From an uncultured Acidobacteriaceae bacterium (GTDB lineage Bacteria > Acidobacteriota > Terriglobia > Terriglobales > Acidobacteriaceae): 64,000 nucleotides of DNA. Positions 25,877 to 35,410 of this stretch are shown here, piece after piece. The translations under genes were made by a program, and so were the position numbers. How positions within the stretch are numbered: position 1 is the stretch's first letter; each line of letters starts with the position of its first letter. The notes under the pieces are model-generated. The model did no database searches. It saw nothing but the letters and a program-made list of their open reading frames with translations, and was not told the DNA's origin. The stretch is taken from the NCBI GenBank assembly GCA_937879855.1, contig CALFMO010000006.1, positions 248,001 through 312,000 on the forward strand, read 5' to 3'.

Positions 25877-28800
25877 TCATCGGACAATCAGCTCTATCTG
25901 CTTTGAATGGACCAAAGAGCCGTGTTGCGATTGCACAGTCAGTGTGTACCTGCCCGGAGGTGTACTCGCCGGTGGCTGGAATCCATGACCAGAACCGCCA
26001 CAACCGGTCAGTACACCTGCCAACAGCGCCAGTGTCAACAGACTCACGCGCTGCTTCTTGAATCCACCCAGGAAGAGGCAGCCGAACGCGAACAGTGATG
26101 ACAACGCCACCGCCGCATCCTTTCGGACCGGTCTCCCTGGACGCGGGCCACCCGTCCAACCACCAGTGCGATACCCAGTTCCCGTTGTTGAGATCCTGAC
26201 ATTCGCAATGATCGTGGTCTTGCCGTTAAAGGTTGCCCTCTCGGGGGTAATCGTGCAAGTGGAACCGCGTGGAACGCCCAGACAGATGCTCGTTTCAAGG
26301 CCAGTCAAGCCATTGACAGGAGTTAAGGCCAGCCTCGTCGTGAAGGTCTGCCCCGCACGAATTTCGGCAACCGGCTGCTGAATGGACATTGTGAAGTCCT
26401 TGTTGCCCACGCTCGCAGGATTGATGACTTGCGTAAGAACAGCGGAGGTTCCGTCAAACGGGCCTGGCGTTGACGCCGCCTGATAGTTTGCCGTAATCGA
26501 GTGGTTCCCTGCCGTCAACGTCGTTGTGGTGAAACTGGCAATCGAGTTTACAACTGGGATCGCTGCCAGATGTTGTGCCCCGTCTTTAAAGATGACGATT
26601 CCGATGTTGACCGGCCCACTCAACGCAGGCGATACCGTCGCCACGAACGTTACAGCTTGAGCCACGACTTGCGGATTTGCAGAGCTCGTGAGCGCAACTT
26701 TGCTGTGCGAATCCACAATGGTTTCGCTTAAAGCAGTGGAAAGCGAAGCTGCGAAGTCAGAGCTTCCACTGTAAGCTGCCGTGAAGCTGTGGCTGCCAAT
26801 TGATAGAGTGGAAATCGGGAGAACCGACTTCCCGCTACTATCGAGCTGGCCCGATCCGATCTGCTGAGTACCGTCAAAGAACGCGACCGTTCCAGACGGA
26901 ACCGCTGCCCCCGCCGTAACCGTGGCGCTCAAGGTGACGGCCGTCGCAACAGTCGCTGGATTGGCAGAACTGGCAAGCAAGGTTCCGGTCACAGCCTTAT
27001 TGACTACTTGTGAATAAGGATTCGACGAACCACCGCTAAAGTTCGCGTCGCCTCCGTAGCTCGCCGTAATGACGTGCGTGCCTGCGGTCAAGCTGGCTGC
27101 GGTCAGAATCGCAGCGCCATTATTGTCGAGTTTAACGGTTCCCAAACTGATGGTTCCGTCGTTCAAGCTGACGGTGCCGCTTGGGGCTGCGCCAACTGGT
27201 CCACCAGCAGACTGCACGTGGACTGTAAATGCCACGTCTTGACCGAACGTGGAGGGGTTCGGAGCAGAGGTTAGAGCAATGCTCGCTGGGCTTTTGCTTA
27301 CGGTTTGTACCAACGGAGCGGAGGTCGAGCCAACAAAGTTCGTCGTGCCCTGATACGCAGCGGTGATGCTGTGTGCACTGGCGCCGAGCGAACTAACGCT
27401 GATAGAGGCTTTTCCTGCGCTGTCCAGCGTACCGCTGCCCAAACTGGTGGATCCATCGGTGAAAGTAACTGTGCCTGAGGGAATGCCGTTTCCCGAGGAA
27501 GCAGCTACCGTTGCGCTCAGTACGACCGTCTGCCCAAAGACGCTTGGATTGACGGAACTCACAAGACTGGTAAGTGTCGAGCTTTGGTTTACGACCTGGC
27601 TGACACTGCCCCCTCCGGCGGTTGACGAAGGATCAAAATTGTTATCGCCGGCGTAGCTCGCTGTGATGGTATGCGCTCCCGCAGAGAGGCCCGCGCTGGT
27701 GAGCACTGCTTTGCCACTGGCGTCGACAGCAGCTGTACCGATGATCGATGTGCCGTCCGTGAAGGTGACGCTGCCAGTTGGCGTTCCTGTGCCGCCGCCG
27801 GCAGCTGTAACTGTGGCGGTCAACGCGATCGGCTGGCCGAATGTACTCGGATTGGGCGAGCTCACTAGCGCAATCGAGCTGGCAGTTTTGTTTACCGTCT
27901 GTTTCACGGTAGCGGTAGACAATTGGAAGTTGTTGTCTCCAACATAAGATGCAGTGATCGTGTGCAATCCAACCGATAGCGAGCCAAGGTTCAGCGACGC
28001 TTTACCACTCACGTCCAACCCGACTGAACCGAGTGATGCAGCGCCTTCCGTGAAGAGCACATTGCCTGTTGGTATTACGGTGCCTCCTGTTGATGCGGCA
28101 ACGCTGACGGCGAACGAAACTGACTGACCAAACAAGCTCGGGTTAGGGCTTGCGACGATGGATGTTGTCGTACTGTTCTTATTCACTGTCTGAGAAAATG
28201 CGGCTGACGTCGACGGCAAGAAATTGCCATCACCGCCGTACGCGACGGTAATACTGTGTGATCCTGGAGCAAGCGAGGTAACACTCAGCGAGGCAGCCCC
28301 TGCTGCGATAGGAGCAGTCCCCAGCGACACAGTACCATCGCTAAAAGTCACCACACCTGTCGGAGATCCCCCGCCTCCGCCCGAAGCCGCAACCGTGGCA
28401 TTCAGTATCACGGCCTGCCCAAAGACACTCGGATTGGGAGATCCCGTGATAGTGATGCTGGTGCCACTCTTAGCCACAGCCTGCGTAACTCCGTTCGCAC
28501 CGGACGCGCTTGAGGAATTGAAATTGCCATCTCCGGAATAAGTCGCGCTGATAGCGTGAGAACCTACCCCCATAGCGGACGTAGAGAAAGTCGCTTTTCC
28601 AGCGTTGAGAACGGCAGTTCCCAATGAGGTGGCTCCGTCGCTGAATACCACGGATCCAGTGGGTACGCCTGCTCCTCCTCCACTCGCCTGCACGGTTGCC
28701 GTAATCTGGACCGCCTGGCCGAAAACACTCGAACTGGGCGAGGTAGCGAGCGACATGGTCGTATCGCTTTTGTTGATGATTTGACTGACAGCGTTTGAAC

Positions 28801-30871
28801 TTGAAGGGCCAAAAGAAGTATCGCCGGAGTAATTTACGGTGAGGCTATGCGTTCCGACGTTGAGCGTGGCCAGGCTGAACGAGGCTGCTCCGCTTGCGTC
28901 CAAAGGGAGGGACGCTTGCGAAGAGGTTCCATCCAAAAAAGTGACCGTGCCCGTGGGGATGGCCAGCCCGCCGCCGGAAGACGCGACGTGAACAACCAGC
29001 GAGGCCGCCTGTCCAAACACACTCGGGTTAGTGGAGCTCGATGCCGTCACCGTCACGGTTCCTTTCGTGATGGTTTCCGTCAAGGGCGAAGAATTCGACG
29101 GCATGTAGTTCTGGTCGCCTGAATATTGTGCGGTCAGATTTGTGGTTCCGATGGGCAGTGTGGACGTGCTGAGGCTCAAGCGGCCCGCACTGTCTAGGCT
29201 TCCGCTGAAAAGGATCGATGTTCCGTTCGAGAAATTGATGGTGCCGGTGGGAACTGGCCCGGTAGCTCCGGCAGACACAGAGACATCGAAAATGATCGTC
29301 TGTCCAAAGGCAGCGGGATTGGCGGAACTGGTCAAAGTAACCGTCGCTGCCCCTCGATCGACAGTCTGGTTGATGCGAGCAGAGGACCCGCCGACCAGGG
29401 TCGCGCTTCCACTGAACACGGCAAGAATTGCATGAGTTCCGGCGCTGCTGAATGAAGTTGTCAGGCTGCTCGTTCCGCTTGCATTAACTGGCGCAGTACC
29501 GAGCGTCTGACTTCCATCGGCAAAAATCACCGAACCTGAGATATTCGCCGTGCCGGAAAATTTCGGGTGCACCGTGGCTGTGAGGGCTACGGATTGGGAG
29601 ACACCAGAAGGGTTGGGTGAAGATGAGAGAGTGAGGCTATTTGCACCTTGATTGACGAAAACAGCGAGGACGTTGTCGCCAGGCTCGGTGACAGCAAGAT
29701 CGAGGGCATTTGTCTTTGTGAGTGGGCCTGCGGCAATTTGTGATGCAGCGAAGGGAAGCTGAAGGTTGATTCCCGCGGCGAAGGCGCCGTTGCCTTGCCC
29801 CAAAAACAGTATCAGCGCCGGACTTGAGGCGGAGGCGTCAGCTATGTCGAGGTTACCGTCGCCATTGAAATCACCCACTAGGAGATCACTGGGACTGGGG
29901 TCGCTACCCAGATTATTTCCCAGTGAGAATGATCCATCGCTCTGCTGAAGCAGGACCAAAATCGATCCCGGGACCGTTATTGGTTGTGGTGGCGGGGGAT
30001 CATTAACTGGGGGACAGATCCGGATTTCACCACATCCGCCGCCAAAACCACCGCCACCGCCGCCGTCCAGGGTGGCTCCGGCATTCGCGGCCACAATGTC
30101 TAACAGCCCATCATTGTTAAAATCGCCAACTGCGAGTCCCGCCGGCGAACCAATGAATTGTCTGACGGGAACCATGGCAGCGAAACTTCCATCGCCGTTT
30201 CCTTCGCTCAAGAAAACGTTTCCAACCGGGTTCCCGAGCGAGTCAGATCCAGCTTCAACTCCAATCAGGTCGGGCCGGCCATCGTGATTCACATCCGCGA
30301 TGGCGATGCTGCTGATCTGCTGGCCTGGATCGACATTGCCGCTCTCGCCAAAATTGCCAGCTCCGTTGTTCATGAATACTGCAGCACCACGGCTGGTCGC
30401 AATCACGAGGTCCGCTCGGTGATCGCCATTCAGGTCAGCGGCAACGATCTGGCCGACCGTGTCCACGCTCGTGAGGCCTGGGATCGCAATTGTGACCGGG
30501 GGCTGGAAAGTCCCGTTCCCATTTCCCAATAGCACCTCGAAGCTTTGCGCGTTGGCCAGCGATACGGCAACATCCAGGACGCCATCGCCATTAAAATCCC
30601 CGGCCGCTACGAAATTGGGATGGGCGCCGACAGCGACCAGAGCAGGAATTCCGAGAGTCCCGTCTCCGTTCCCCGGATAGAAACTGAGAGACGCCGAACC
30701 GAAATTAGTGACGATCACGTCGGGGTTTCCGTCGCGGTTGAAATCGCCGGTGACAATCCCGAGGGGTTGCACCTGAGTTCCGTAATTCACTGCTGCCGCG
30801 TAGTTCTGAGCACTGCTTTCCGCACAGAAGACGCACATAACCGCAAAAAGCAACACCGCCAATCGCTTCAT
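25877..30871 (-). CDS. Giant exported protein with FG-GAP/VCBS and Ig-like repeats
   Basis: This 1664-residue surface or secreted protein starts at ATG 30871 (GGAGAC upstream, signal peptide MKRLAVLLFAVMCVFCAESS). The in-frame codon at 30943 would put 24 residues before the signal. Residues about 25-410 hold FG-GAP/VCBS repeats with calcium-type loops such as DFNRDGNPD, DFNGDGVLD and DLNGDHRAD, plus a Gly-rich insert. Eleven Ig-like repeats of about 95 residues follow (NPSVFGQ, PTGTVTF, YSGDxNF). The end has a hydrophobic segment with a lipobox-like LLAGVLTGCGG and a last strand RYTLTVQSQHGS. Adhesion or polysaccharide binding is the usual guess for such proteins. Confidence 0.88.
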   Translation of the reverse strand: MKRLAVLLFAVMCVFCAESSAQNYAAAVNYGTQVQPLGIVTGDFNRDGNPDVIVTNFGSASLSFYPGNGDGTLGIPALVAVGAHPNFVAAGDFNGDGVLDVAVSLANAQSFEVLLGNGNGTFQPPVTIAIPGLTSVDTVGQIVAADLNGDHRADLVIATSRGAAVFMNNGAGNFGESGNVDPGQQISSIAIADVNHDGRPDLIGVEAGSDSLGNPVGNVFLSEGNGDGSFAAMVPVRQFIGSPAGLAVGDFNNDGLLDIVAANAGATLDGGGGGGFGGGCGEIRICPPVNDPPPPQPITVPGSILVLLQQSDGSFSLGNNLGSDPSPSDLLVGDFNGDGNLDIADASASSPALILFLGQGNGAFAAGINLQLPFAASQIAAGPLTKTNALDLAVTEPGDNVLAVFVNQGANSLTLSSSPNPSGVSQSVALTATVHPKFSGTANISGSVIFADGSQTLGTAPVNASGTSSLTTSFSSAGTHAILAVFSGSATLVGGSSARINQTVDRGAATVTLTSSANPAAFGQTIIFDVSVSAGATGPVPTGTINFSNGTSILFSGSLDSAGRLSLSTSTLPIGTTNLTAQYSGDQNYMPSNSSPLTETITKGTVTVTASSSTNPSVFGQAASLVVHVASSGGGLAIPTGTVTFLDGTSSQASLPLDASGAASFSLATLNVGTHSLTVNYSGDTSFGPSSSNAVSQIINKSDTTMSLATSPSSSVFGQAVQITATVQASGGGAGVPTGSVVFSDGATSLGTAVLNAGKATFSTSAMGVGSHAISATYSGDGNFNSSSASGANGVTQAVAKSGTSITITGSPNPSVFGQAVILNATVAASGGGGGSPTGVVTFSDGTVSLGTAPIAAGAASLSVTSLAPGSHSITVAYGGDGNFLPSTSAAFSQTVNKNSTTTSIVASPNPSLFGQSVSFAVSVAASTGGTVIPTGNVLFTEGAASLGSVGLDVSGKASLNLGSLSVGLHTITASYVGDNNFQLSTATVKQTVNKTASSIALVSSPNPSTFGQPIALTATVTAAGGGTGTPTGSVTFTDGTSIIGTAAVDASGKAVLTSAGLSAGAHTITASYAGDNNFDPSSTAGGGSVSQVVNQSSTLTSLVSSVNPSVFGQTVVLSATVAASSGNGIPSGTVTFTDGSTSLGSGTLDSAGKASISVSSLGASAHSITAAYQGTTNFVGSTSAPLVQTVSKSPASIALTSAPNPSTFGQDVAFTVHVQSAGGPVGAAPSGTVSLNDGTISLGTVKLDNNGAAILTAASLTAGTHVITASYGGDANFSGGSSNPYSQVVNKAVTGTLLASSANPATVATAVTLSATVTAGAAVPSGTVAFFDGTQQIGSGQLDSSGKSVLPISTLSIGSHSFTAAYSGSSDFAASLSTALSETIVDSHSKVALTSSANPQVVAQAVTFVATVSPALSGPVNIGIVIFKDGAQHLAAIPVVNSIASFTTTTLTAGNHSITANYQAASTPGPFDGTSAVLTQVINPASVGNKDFTMSIQQPVAEIRAGQTFTTRLALTPVNGLTGLETSICLGVPRGSTCTITPERATFNGKTTIIANVRISTTGTGYRTGGWTGGPRPGRPVRKDAAVALSSLFAFGCLFLGGFKKQRVSLLTLALLAGVLTGCGGSGHGFQPPASTPPGRYTLTVQSQHGSLVHSKQIELIVR
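26400..29650. repeat. Eleven tandem coding repeats (Ig-like units)
   Basis: About eleven units of roughly 280-300 bp lie in tandem inside the giant gene. Each carries the FGQ-TGTVTF-DGT-SLGT-HSITASYSGDxNF pattern. The units are diverged at DNA level, so this is an old expansion, yet they remain potential recombination or assembly-collapse points. Confidence 0.8.
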
Positions 30872-31209
30872 AGTCTCCGTCCTGTTTGGTATCGGAAGCT
30901 GCGGGGACCAATGCGGTCTCTTGACGTAACCGACTGGAGTCACCGAACATCCGTTTGGCTCTGAATCGTTACGCCAGGGGCGGGCTGGCAGTTGTACTGC
31001 GAATTACAACGGCGATTACTGGGCGGACACGCACGAGATTCATACGTTGCTATGGGCGGATAGGTCTATCGGGTTTGGAAGTCCGGGAGCGATCCGCCCG
31101 ACCGCTCCCGGGATGCCGGCCGGCGCACCGTTCATCCGATCCCCGCGGATTGGATTGAGGATGCCCACGGGCCTGTCGCCAGCAAAGCGCGGAGTACTTC
31201 ACGCACAAT
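30872..31209. other. Intergenic stretch, nothing firm
   Basis: These 338 bp lie upstream of the giant gene. No gene, strong hairpin or convincing promoter was seen. Confidence 0.3.
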
Positions 31210-31707
31210 TCAACAACTCGAGCGCGACGCCTCCGGAATGTGAGAGGGCTGAGATTTGGGAGAGGGAGGCGGAGGAGAGGAATGAAGACGGGCCGAACTA
31301 AGCCAAGTCGAATAGGCCTGCTGAAGACCCCATCGGCTCAAGACGCCGCGCATGATCATTTCCATGCGCACCAGCGCATCGGACACCATGCGAGTGGTGT
31401 AGATGTTTTTCGTTTGGGTACCGTAGAACGCAACTACCCCCAATACGTTGCGGATGTGGAGATTCATCTCGGACACAGTCTCAAGCCGCTCTTCCAGGAT
31501 CTGGCGCTGCTGGTCTCTCAGTTTCCGCCTTTCTATGACAACGCAGTACCCTAGTGCGCCAATGACGAGGCTTGACATTACCAACACAGCCAACGTCGGC
31601 GCTCCCGACTGCAAGAAGAACAGTTCTACAAGTAAAGTCGACGAACAAATGAATGCGGCGCCGACGACGGGTGAAACGACTTTTTTGAGTGAGTTGTATC
31701 GATTCAT
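31210..31707 (-). CDS. Two-helix membrane protein with a histidine-kinase-like dimerisation segment
   Basis: This 165-residue protein has two N-terminal membrane helices (about 12-30 and 37-55) followed by a coiled coil. The segment ERLETVSEMNLHIRNVLGVV resembles the H-box of sensor kinases. No ATP-binding domain follows; the tail is Pro/Ser-rich (SSPPPPSPKSQPS). It may be a shortened sensor or a dimerisation partner. It could equally be an unrelated membrane protein. Confidence 0.55.
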   Translation of the reverse strand: MNRYNSLKKVVSPVVGAAFICSSTLLVELFFLQSGAPTLAVLVMSSLVIGALGYCVVIERRKLRDQQRQILEERLETVSEMNLHIRNVLGVVAFYGTQTKNIYTTRMVSDALVRMEMIMRGVLSRWGLQQAYSTWLSSARLHSSPPPPSPKSQPSHIPEASRSSC

Positions 31708-31780
31708 ATGTATTGAGGCAATTTGATTGCCTCTCTCCTTTGTTGTGTCCTATTGACGTAACCTCGAAACCGCCTGCCCT

Positions 31781-32509
31781 CTACGCGGTAACACTGCAGT
31801 TGCTTTCTGACTCCTCACATTCCTCGGTTGTTGTCGACTTTTGTGTCTCAGTGGTGAGTGCCGCGCCATTTTGGTGAGTATTGTTCACCTCGCTCGATTC
31901 AGAGCGGTCCCGCCAAAACACAAAGCTTTGCAGAAAATCGAGACGTTCAGCGTTGAACCGCCGGCCCATCGCGGCATCCCGGTATTGCCTGCAGAAGTGA
32001 GCAAAGTCGTCGGGATCGATGATCGCTTTTTTCAACTTGCCTGTGTCGATCACCCGTGCCTTGAGCCATCCTTGATCGATCCATCTCTGGACCTCGTCGG
32101 CCCGCGTGTGTAGCGCACTGGCGAGGCTGAATTTTGTGAACCAGTTGCGGGACGTCTGCGCGCTCGCTCCAAGTTTGTGGAGCATGGAGCGAACAGCGCG
32201 AGTTGACCGGCGCATGATCTTCGCAACTTCCGAAGGCGGATACAGCACGATAAGATTTAGCAATTGTCCTTCGTCCGCCTCAGTCCATTCTTGATAGTTG
32301 GGTCGTGCAGCGATCCCGAAGCGCCGAACGAATCGGAAACACGCATCACGAGGATTCCCGGTGATTTCCACGAGTTTTGATACGAGTGCCTTCGTCACCG
32401 CGTATTCAGCCGTGGGATCATCAGCACCGTTGCCTTTGCTTGCCAAATGAGCCGCAACGAGATCTTTGGCTTCCATGGACCAGTGAACCATGCGCCTCTT
32501 CCTGGACAT
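31781..32509 (-). CDS. Myb/SANT-like DNA-binding protein, copy 1
   Basis: This 242-residue protein has a Trp-rich helical block (NYQEWTEADEGQLLNLIVLY, PPSEVAKIMRRSTRAVRSML) that resembles a Myb/SANT or MerR-like helix-turn-helix. A helix pair DEVQRWIDQGWLKARV and an acidic tail follow. ATG 32509 has GGGAG upstream; 32524 is an alternative. A paralogue lies at 33735-34442. The two bracket a sigma-like gene on the opposite strand. Confidence 0.65.
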   Translation of the reverse strand: MSRKRRMVHWSMEAKDLVAAHLASKGNGADDPTAEYAVTKALVSKLVEITGNPRDACFRFVRRFGIAARPNYQEWTEADEGQLLNLIVLYPPSEVAKIMRRSTRAVRSMLHKLGASAQTSRNWFTKFSLASALHTRADEVQRWIDQGWLKARVIDTGKLKKAIIDPDDFAHFCRQYRDAAMGRRFNAERLDFLQSFVFWRDRSESSEVNNTHQNGAALTTETQKSTTTEECEESESNCSVTA

Positions 32510-32842
32510 CGCTGCTTCTCCCATGTGATTGACTCGACCCTCCGCTCAAACTCCGGCTTGCGCCGATGTTGTTTCGCGAGGGCTGTGCCCTTCTACTCAG
32601 ATAACGCAGCGAAATCGAACCGTGTCGCAGTTTGCATGGAAACTTTTGTCACGAAGATGAGATCTGTTGCCTGTTACTAAAGATCGCGGAGCTGAATGCC
32701 TCGGAAGGTGAGAGATCAAAAGCAGATGTGGCCGCGTATCGAAGAATGTGGTTGTTGGTTACGCAGCGTTGACAACCGATCCGTGGGTATTGCCGATACT
32801 CGCAAAGGTTCCTCCCCCACCTCCCCCCAAAGGCATACTCTT
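32510..32842. other. Divergent intergenic region
   Basis: These 333 bp separate the Myb-like gene and the sigma-like gene. The in-frame extension of the latter to 32696 lies here but looks non-coding. No clear promoter was identified. Confidence 0.3.
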
Positions 32843-33442
32843 ATGAGCGGTTCACGGAACATTTGTCGCTGGTGGGATAGGGAGTTCGATAAGTCGGGCC
32901 AACTAATCAGGGCCGATGTTCGCGCCTCTGCTATTGAGATCTGGGACAAAGTATGTTCGAAGACTCGATCAGCGCTCGGTGACGCGACAGATGCGGCCGA
33001 TTTAATGGAGCGCTGTGTTTCGCGTATCTCGCGATCTCTCGATCGTCGGCAGGCTCTTCCCTTCTCTCAGAAGACGAGCGCGATGCTGATGGTGGCTTTC
33101 ACTCGCGAGCTAAGCCGGCATGCAGGAAGGCTCAGGCGCACTCAGCCCAGTGGGGATGCCACCGCAATGGAGGAATATTTGTGTGCATCGAATTGGGCAA
33201 ACGAGATTGACTCCCGTCTGGATTGGGAGAGGGTGGTCGTTCGTTTGAGCCAAAGAAGCCAAGTGATCCTGGCCCTCAAGACCGCAGGGTATGATTGGAA
33301 GGAAATAGCATCCTCGCTCGCCATAAGTGTGTCGGTCGCTAAGAATAGCTTTTGGCGGGAAATCGATGGGATCGCGGCCGAGCTGCGCAGACCTGATAAA
33401 TGTAGTAGGCCGCGGACGTTTCGGAAGGCCGCAGGAAACTAG
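32843..33442 (+). CDS. Sigma-70-like protein with a region 4 helix-turn-helix
   Basis: This 199-residue protein starts at ATG 32843 (AAAGG upstream). The longer frame from 32696 adds 49 unlikely residues. The C-terminal part LSQRSQVILALKTAGYDWKE plus IASSLAISVSVAKNSFWREI looks like sigma region 4. A helical N-terminal half (DATDAADLMERCVSRISRSL) may be a degenerate region 2. It may be an element-borne regulator. It is not a close relative of the two ECF factors of the lasso locus. Confidence 0.55.
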   Translation: MSGSRNICRWWDREFDKSGQLIRADVRASAIEIWDKVCSKTRSALGDATDAADLMERCVSRISRSLDRRQALPFSQKTSAMLMVAFTRELSRHAGRLRRTQPSGDATAMEEYLCASNWANEIDSRLDWERVVVRLSQRSQVILALKTAGYDWKEIASSLAISVSVAKNSFWREIDGIAAELRRPDKCSRPRTFRKAAGN

Positions 33443-33543
33443 CGGCACAAGTGAATGTAGTTTGAAAGGAATTGAATGGCAATTCCTGAATGAGCCTGGA
33501 GCCGGCCCTGTGAGCCCCGGAAACAATGAAAGACTGCTTTCAT

Positions 33544-33660
33544 TCATTGTTCCTTGCTTCTTGGCATGCTCGAACCGAGCACGAGCGCGCCAATGACAAG
33601 CGTAGTTAGAGTACCAACCCAACCAATTGCCAATGCAACGAGCAAGTAGCCAAGCCACAT
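33544..33660 (-). CDS. Small single-pass membrane protein (38 aa)
   Basis: ATG 33660 is preceded by GGGAG at good spacing. The protein starts MWLGYLLVALAIGWVGTLT and has one hydrophobic stretch covering residues 2-29, ending SMPRSKEQ. It is too short for usual gene calling. An inverted repeat with AACAATGA and TCATTGTT arms at its stop codon (33523-33551) could be a terminator. The function is unknown. Confidence 0.5.
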   Translation of the reverse strand: MWLGYLLVALAIGWVGTLTTLVIGALVLGSSMPRSKEQ

Positions 33661-33734
33661 GGGACTCTCCCGTTTATTCACCGCGTAGTCGGACACCGGG
33701 CAGACGCGAACCCGCAGAGGCGGCGGTCACGGGG

Positions 33735-34442
33735 CTACACCGTTGCCTCTCGATCGCCTACCTGGGCCCGATACGCCGCCCTTTCCTTCTTGCTTTCTCG
33801 TACAGGCAACAACTCAACATGACTTGGGGGAAAGACGAAGTTTCGAACAAAGTCCAGGCGCTCGGCGTTCAGACGACGACCGATCACTGCGGTGCGGTGC
33901 TGTTTGCAGAACTCTGCAAAATCATCGGCGTCGATGATCTTCTTTTTCAAACGCCCAGTTTCCACGCTTCGACATTTCAGCCACCCGCGGTCTACCCATC
34001 TCTGTACCTCATCCACGCGAATGTGCAGTGCTTCAGCCAATGTGAACGTGGTGAACCAGTCCCGGCCCATCTGCGCATTTGCGCCAAGCCGAATCAGCAT
34101 GGCTCGAATCGATCCGGGCGATCGGCGCAGGAGTTTGGCCACTTCGTGCGGAGGATTCAGCGCAATGAGATCCAGCAGTCGCTGCTGCTCGGCTATCGTC
34201 CATCCCCGATACTGCTGTTTCCTGGTTACGCCAAGCTGGCGCGCGAAGCGCCGACATGCATCGCGTGAATTGCCGGTCATTGTGGCCAGGGTTGTGACGA
34301 GATCTCTCAAACTCCCATGCCGTGCAGCCTTATCGTCAATCACTGCCCGGGGACTCTCGCTTTCCCTGAACTCGATGACCAGCCGCCGCGCTTCCGTGGG
34401 CCATCGGAGACGGCGCAGTTTGTGGTGTTTTGGCTCGTCCAT
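33735..34442 (-). CDS. Myb/SANT-like DNA-binding protein, copy 2
   Basis: This 235-residue paralogue of the protein at 31781-32509 shares RDACxRFxRxxG, YxxWTxAxxxxLLxLI, VAKxxRRSxxxxRxML, DEVQRW and GRRxNAERLDF. Its ATG at 34442 is preferred to a TTG at 34451. The N-terminus is strongly basic (HHKLRRLRWPTEARRLV). The shared core spans almost the whole length; only the tails differ. DNA binding is inferred from the helix patterns. Confidence 0.65.
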   Translation of the reverse strand: MDEPKHHKLRRLRWPTEARRLVIEFRESESPRAVIDDKAARHGSLRDLVTTLATMTGNSRDACRRFARQLGVTRKQQYRGWTIAEQQRLLDLIALNPPHEVAKLLRRSPGSIRAMLIRLGANAQMGRDWFTTFTLAEALHIRVDEVQRWVDRGWLKCRSVETGRLKKKIIDADDFAEFCKQHRTAVIGRRLNAERLDFVRNFVFPPSHVELLPVRESKKERAAYRAQVGDREATV

Positions 34443-34639
34443 GCGGAACAAAGCAGCTGGGAGTAACCTTGGCTCAAACCTGCGACGCTACGATTCCTTG
34501 GGCCGGCTGATACTCACGCGGTGCCCCTCTACATATAGAAAGTCTTTACGGACGAGGACTGTCTCACGTCGCACAACTTTTTTTGATTGTTGAGTTTTGT
34601 TCTCTCTCATTGGCACGTGCGCGGAACGCTGAGAATCTT

Positions 34640-34927
34640 TCAATGAGGAATAGGCGGGATGTTGGAGTCACGTGCCGCCCACGGGTTTACATGGCTCAAG
34701 CAACGGTCCCGGCGAGCTGTGACGAAGAGTCTGTCGACGAGTTCGGCACGCTTCTTGCGCAGCCAATCTTCACGAGGGACCAACGGCAGCTTCCGAAGGC
34801 ACTCTTGCAAGCGATAAACCTCGACTGTAATCCCCAGAGCGTCGGCACTTCGTTGTTCTTCAGGCCTTGATCTGAGGCCGCGATTGTCCGGGCGGCGACT
34901 GGTGGGATGAGTTGTAACTGTGAACAT
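34640..34927 (-). CDS. Possible small basic protein (95 aa)
   Basis: AAGG precedes the ATG at short spacing. The middle part EEQRSADALGITVEVYRLQE and CLRKLPLVPREDWLRKKRAE reads like a real helical protein. The ends are less convincing. An overlapping plus-strand frame (34583-34870) is judged less likely. No family was recognised. Confidence 0.35.
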   Translation of the reverse strand: MFTVTTHPTSRRPDNRGLRSRPEEQRSADALGITVEVYRLQECLRKLPLVPREDWLRKKRAELVDRLFVTARRDRCLSHVNPWAARDSNIPPIPH

Positions 34928-35257
34928 GGGGACCTTGATGAGGACGACGGGAGTTCATTAGGGATGCTTCAACGAAGCGGCGGAACGGTGACAGTTCCCG
35001 GATCGGAAGAGTTGACAACAACGCATGCCGAGCTATATTCAGGGTCAGCATGGAGTGATGCTCTTCTGGTCACGAAAAGCGATCCCTGAGTCGGAGAATT
35101 TCCATTAGCGCAGCTCGTCTTCGCGGAGCTTGCGGCGCGGCGGTTCCTGCGCCACTTAGCGGCAGGCGGGCAAGCTTGAATTATGGCAAGCTAGTTAGGT
35201 ATGCGCGCAATACTGGGTTGCGGAATTGTGTTCCTCACGTTCTCGCGACGCGGTCAA
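34928..35257. other. Stretch with decayed-looking frames
   Basis: A plus-strand frame from 34907 stops at 35089, and the same frame continues with protein-like text (PLAQLVFAELAARRFLRHLA) to a stop near 35177. No start or function could be assigned. It may be a broken gene. Confidence 0.25.
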
Positions 35258-35410
35258 TTATCGGCTTTTGTGTCCGCCCCGGATGCCGTCCCGCAGAGCG
35301 GCAAGGACTTTTCCGACGAAACGCCCCACATAAAACGCCAATAAAGTGCCGGGACTGGCAGGACGGAAGTTCGTTCCCTTGGGCTCATAAAACCAGGACG
35401 GTTTAGACAT
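35258..35410 (-). CDS. Small basic protein (50 aa)
   Basis: ATG 35410 has GAGGAG nine bases upstream. The protein begins MSKPSWFYEPKGTNF, has a hydrophobic helix PGTLLAFYVGRFVGKVLAAL and ends in a basic tail (RGGHKSR). The composition is protein-like and the ribosome site is good. It is a good candidate small membrane-associated protein of unknown role. Confidence 0.55.
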   Translation of the reverse strand: MSKPSWFYEPKGTNFRPASPGTLLAFYVGRFVGKVLAALRDGIRGGHKSR

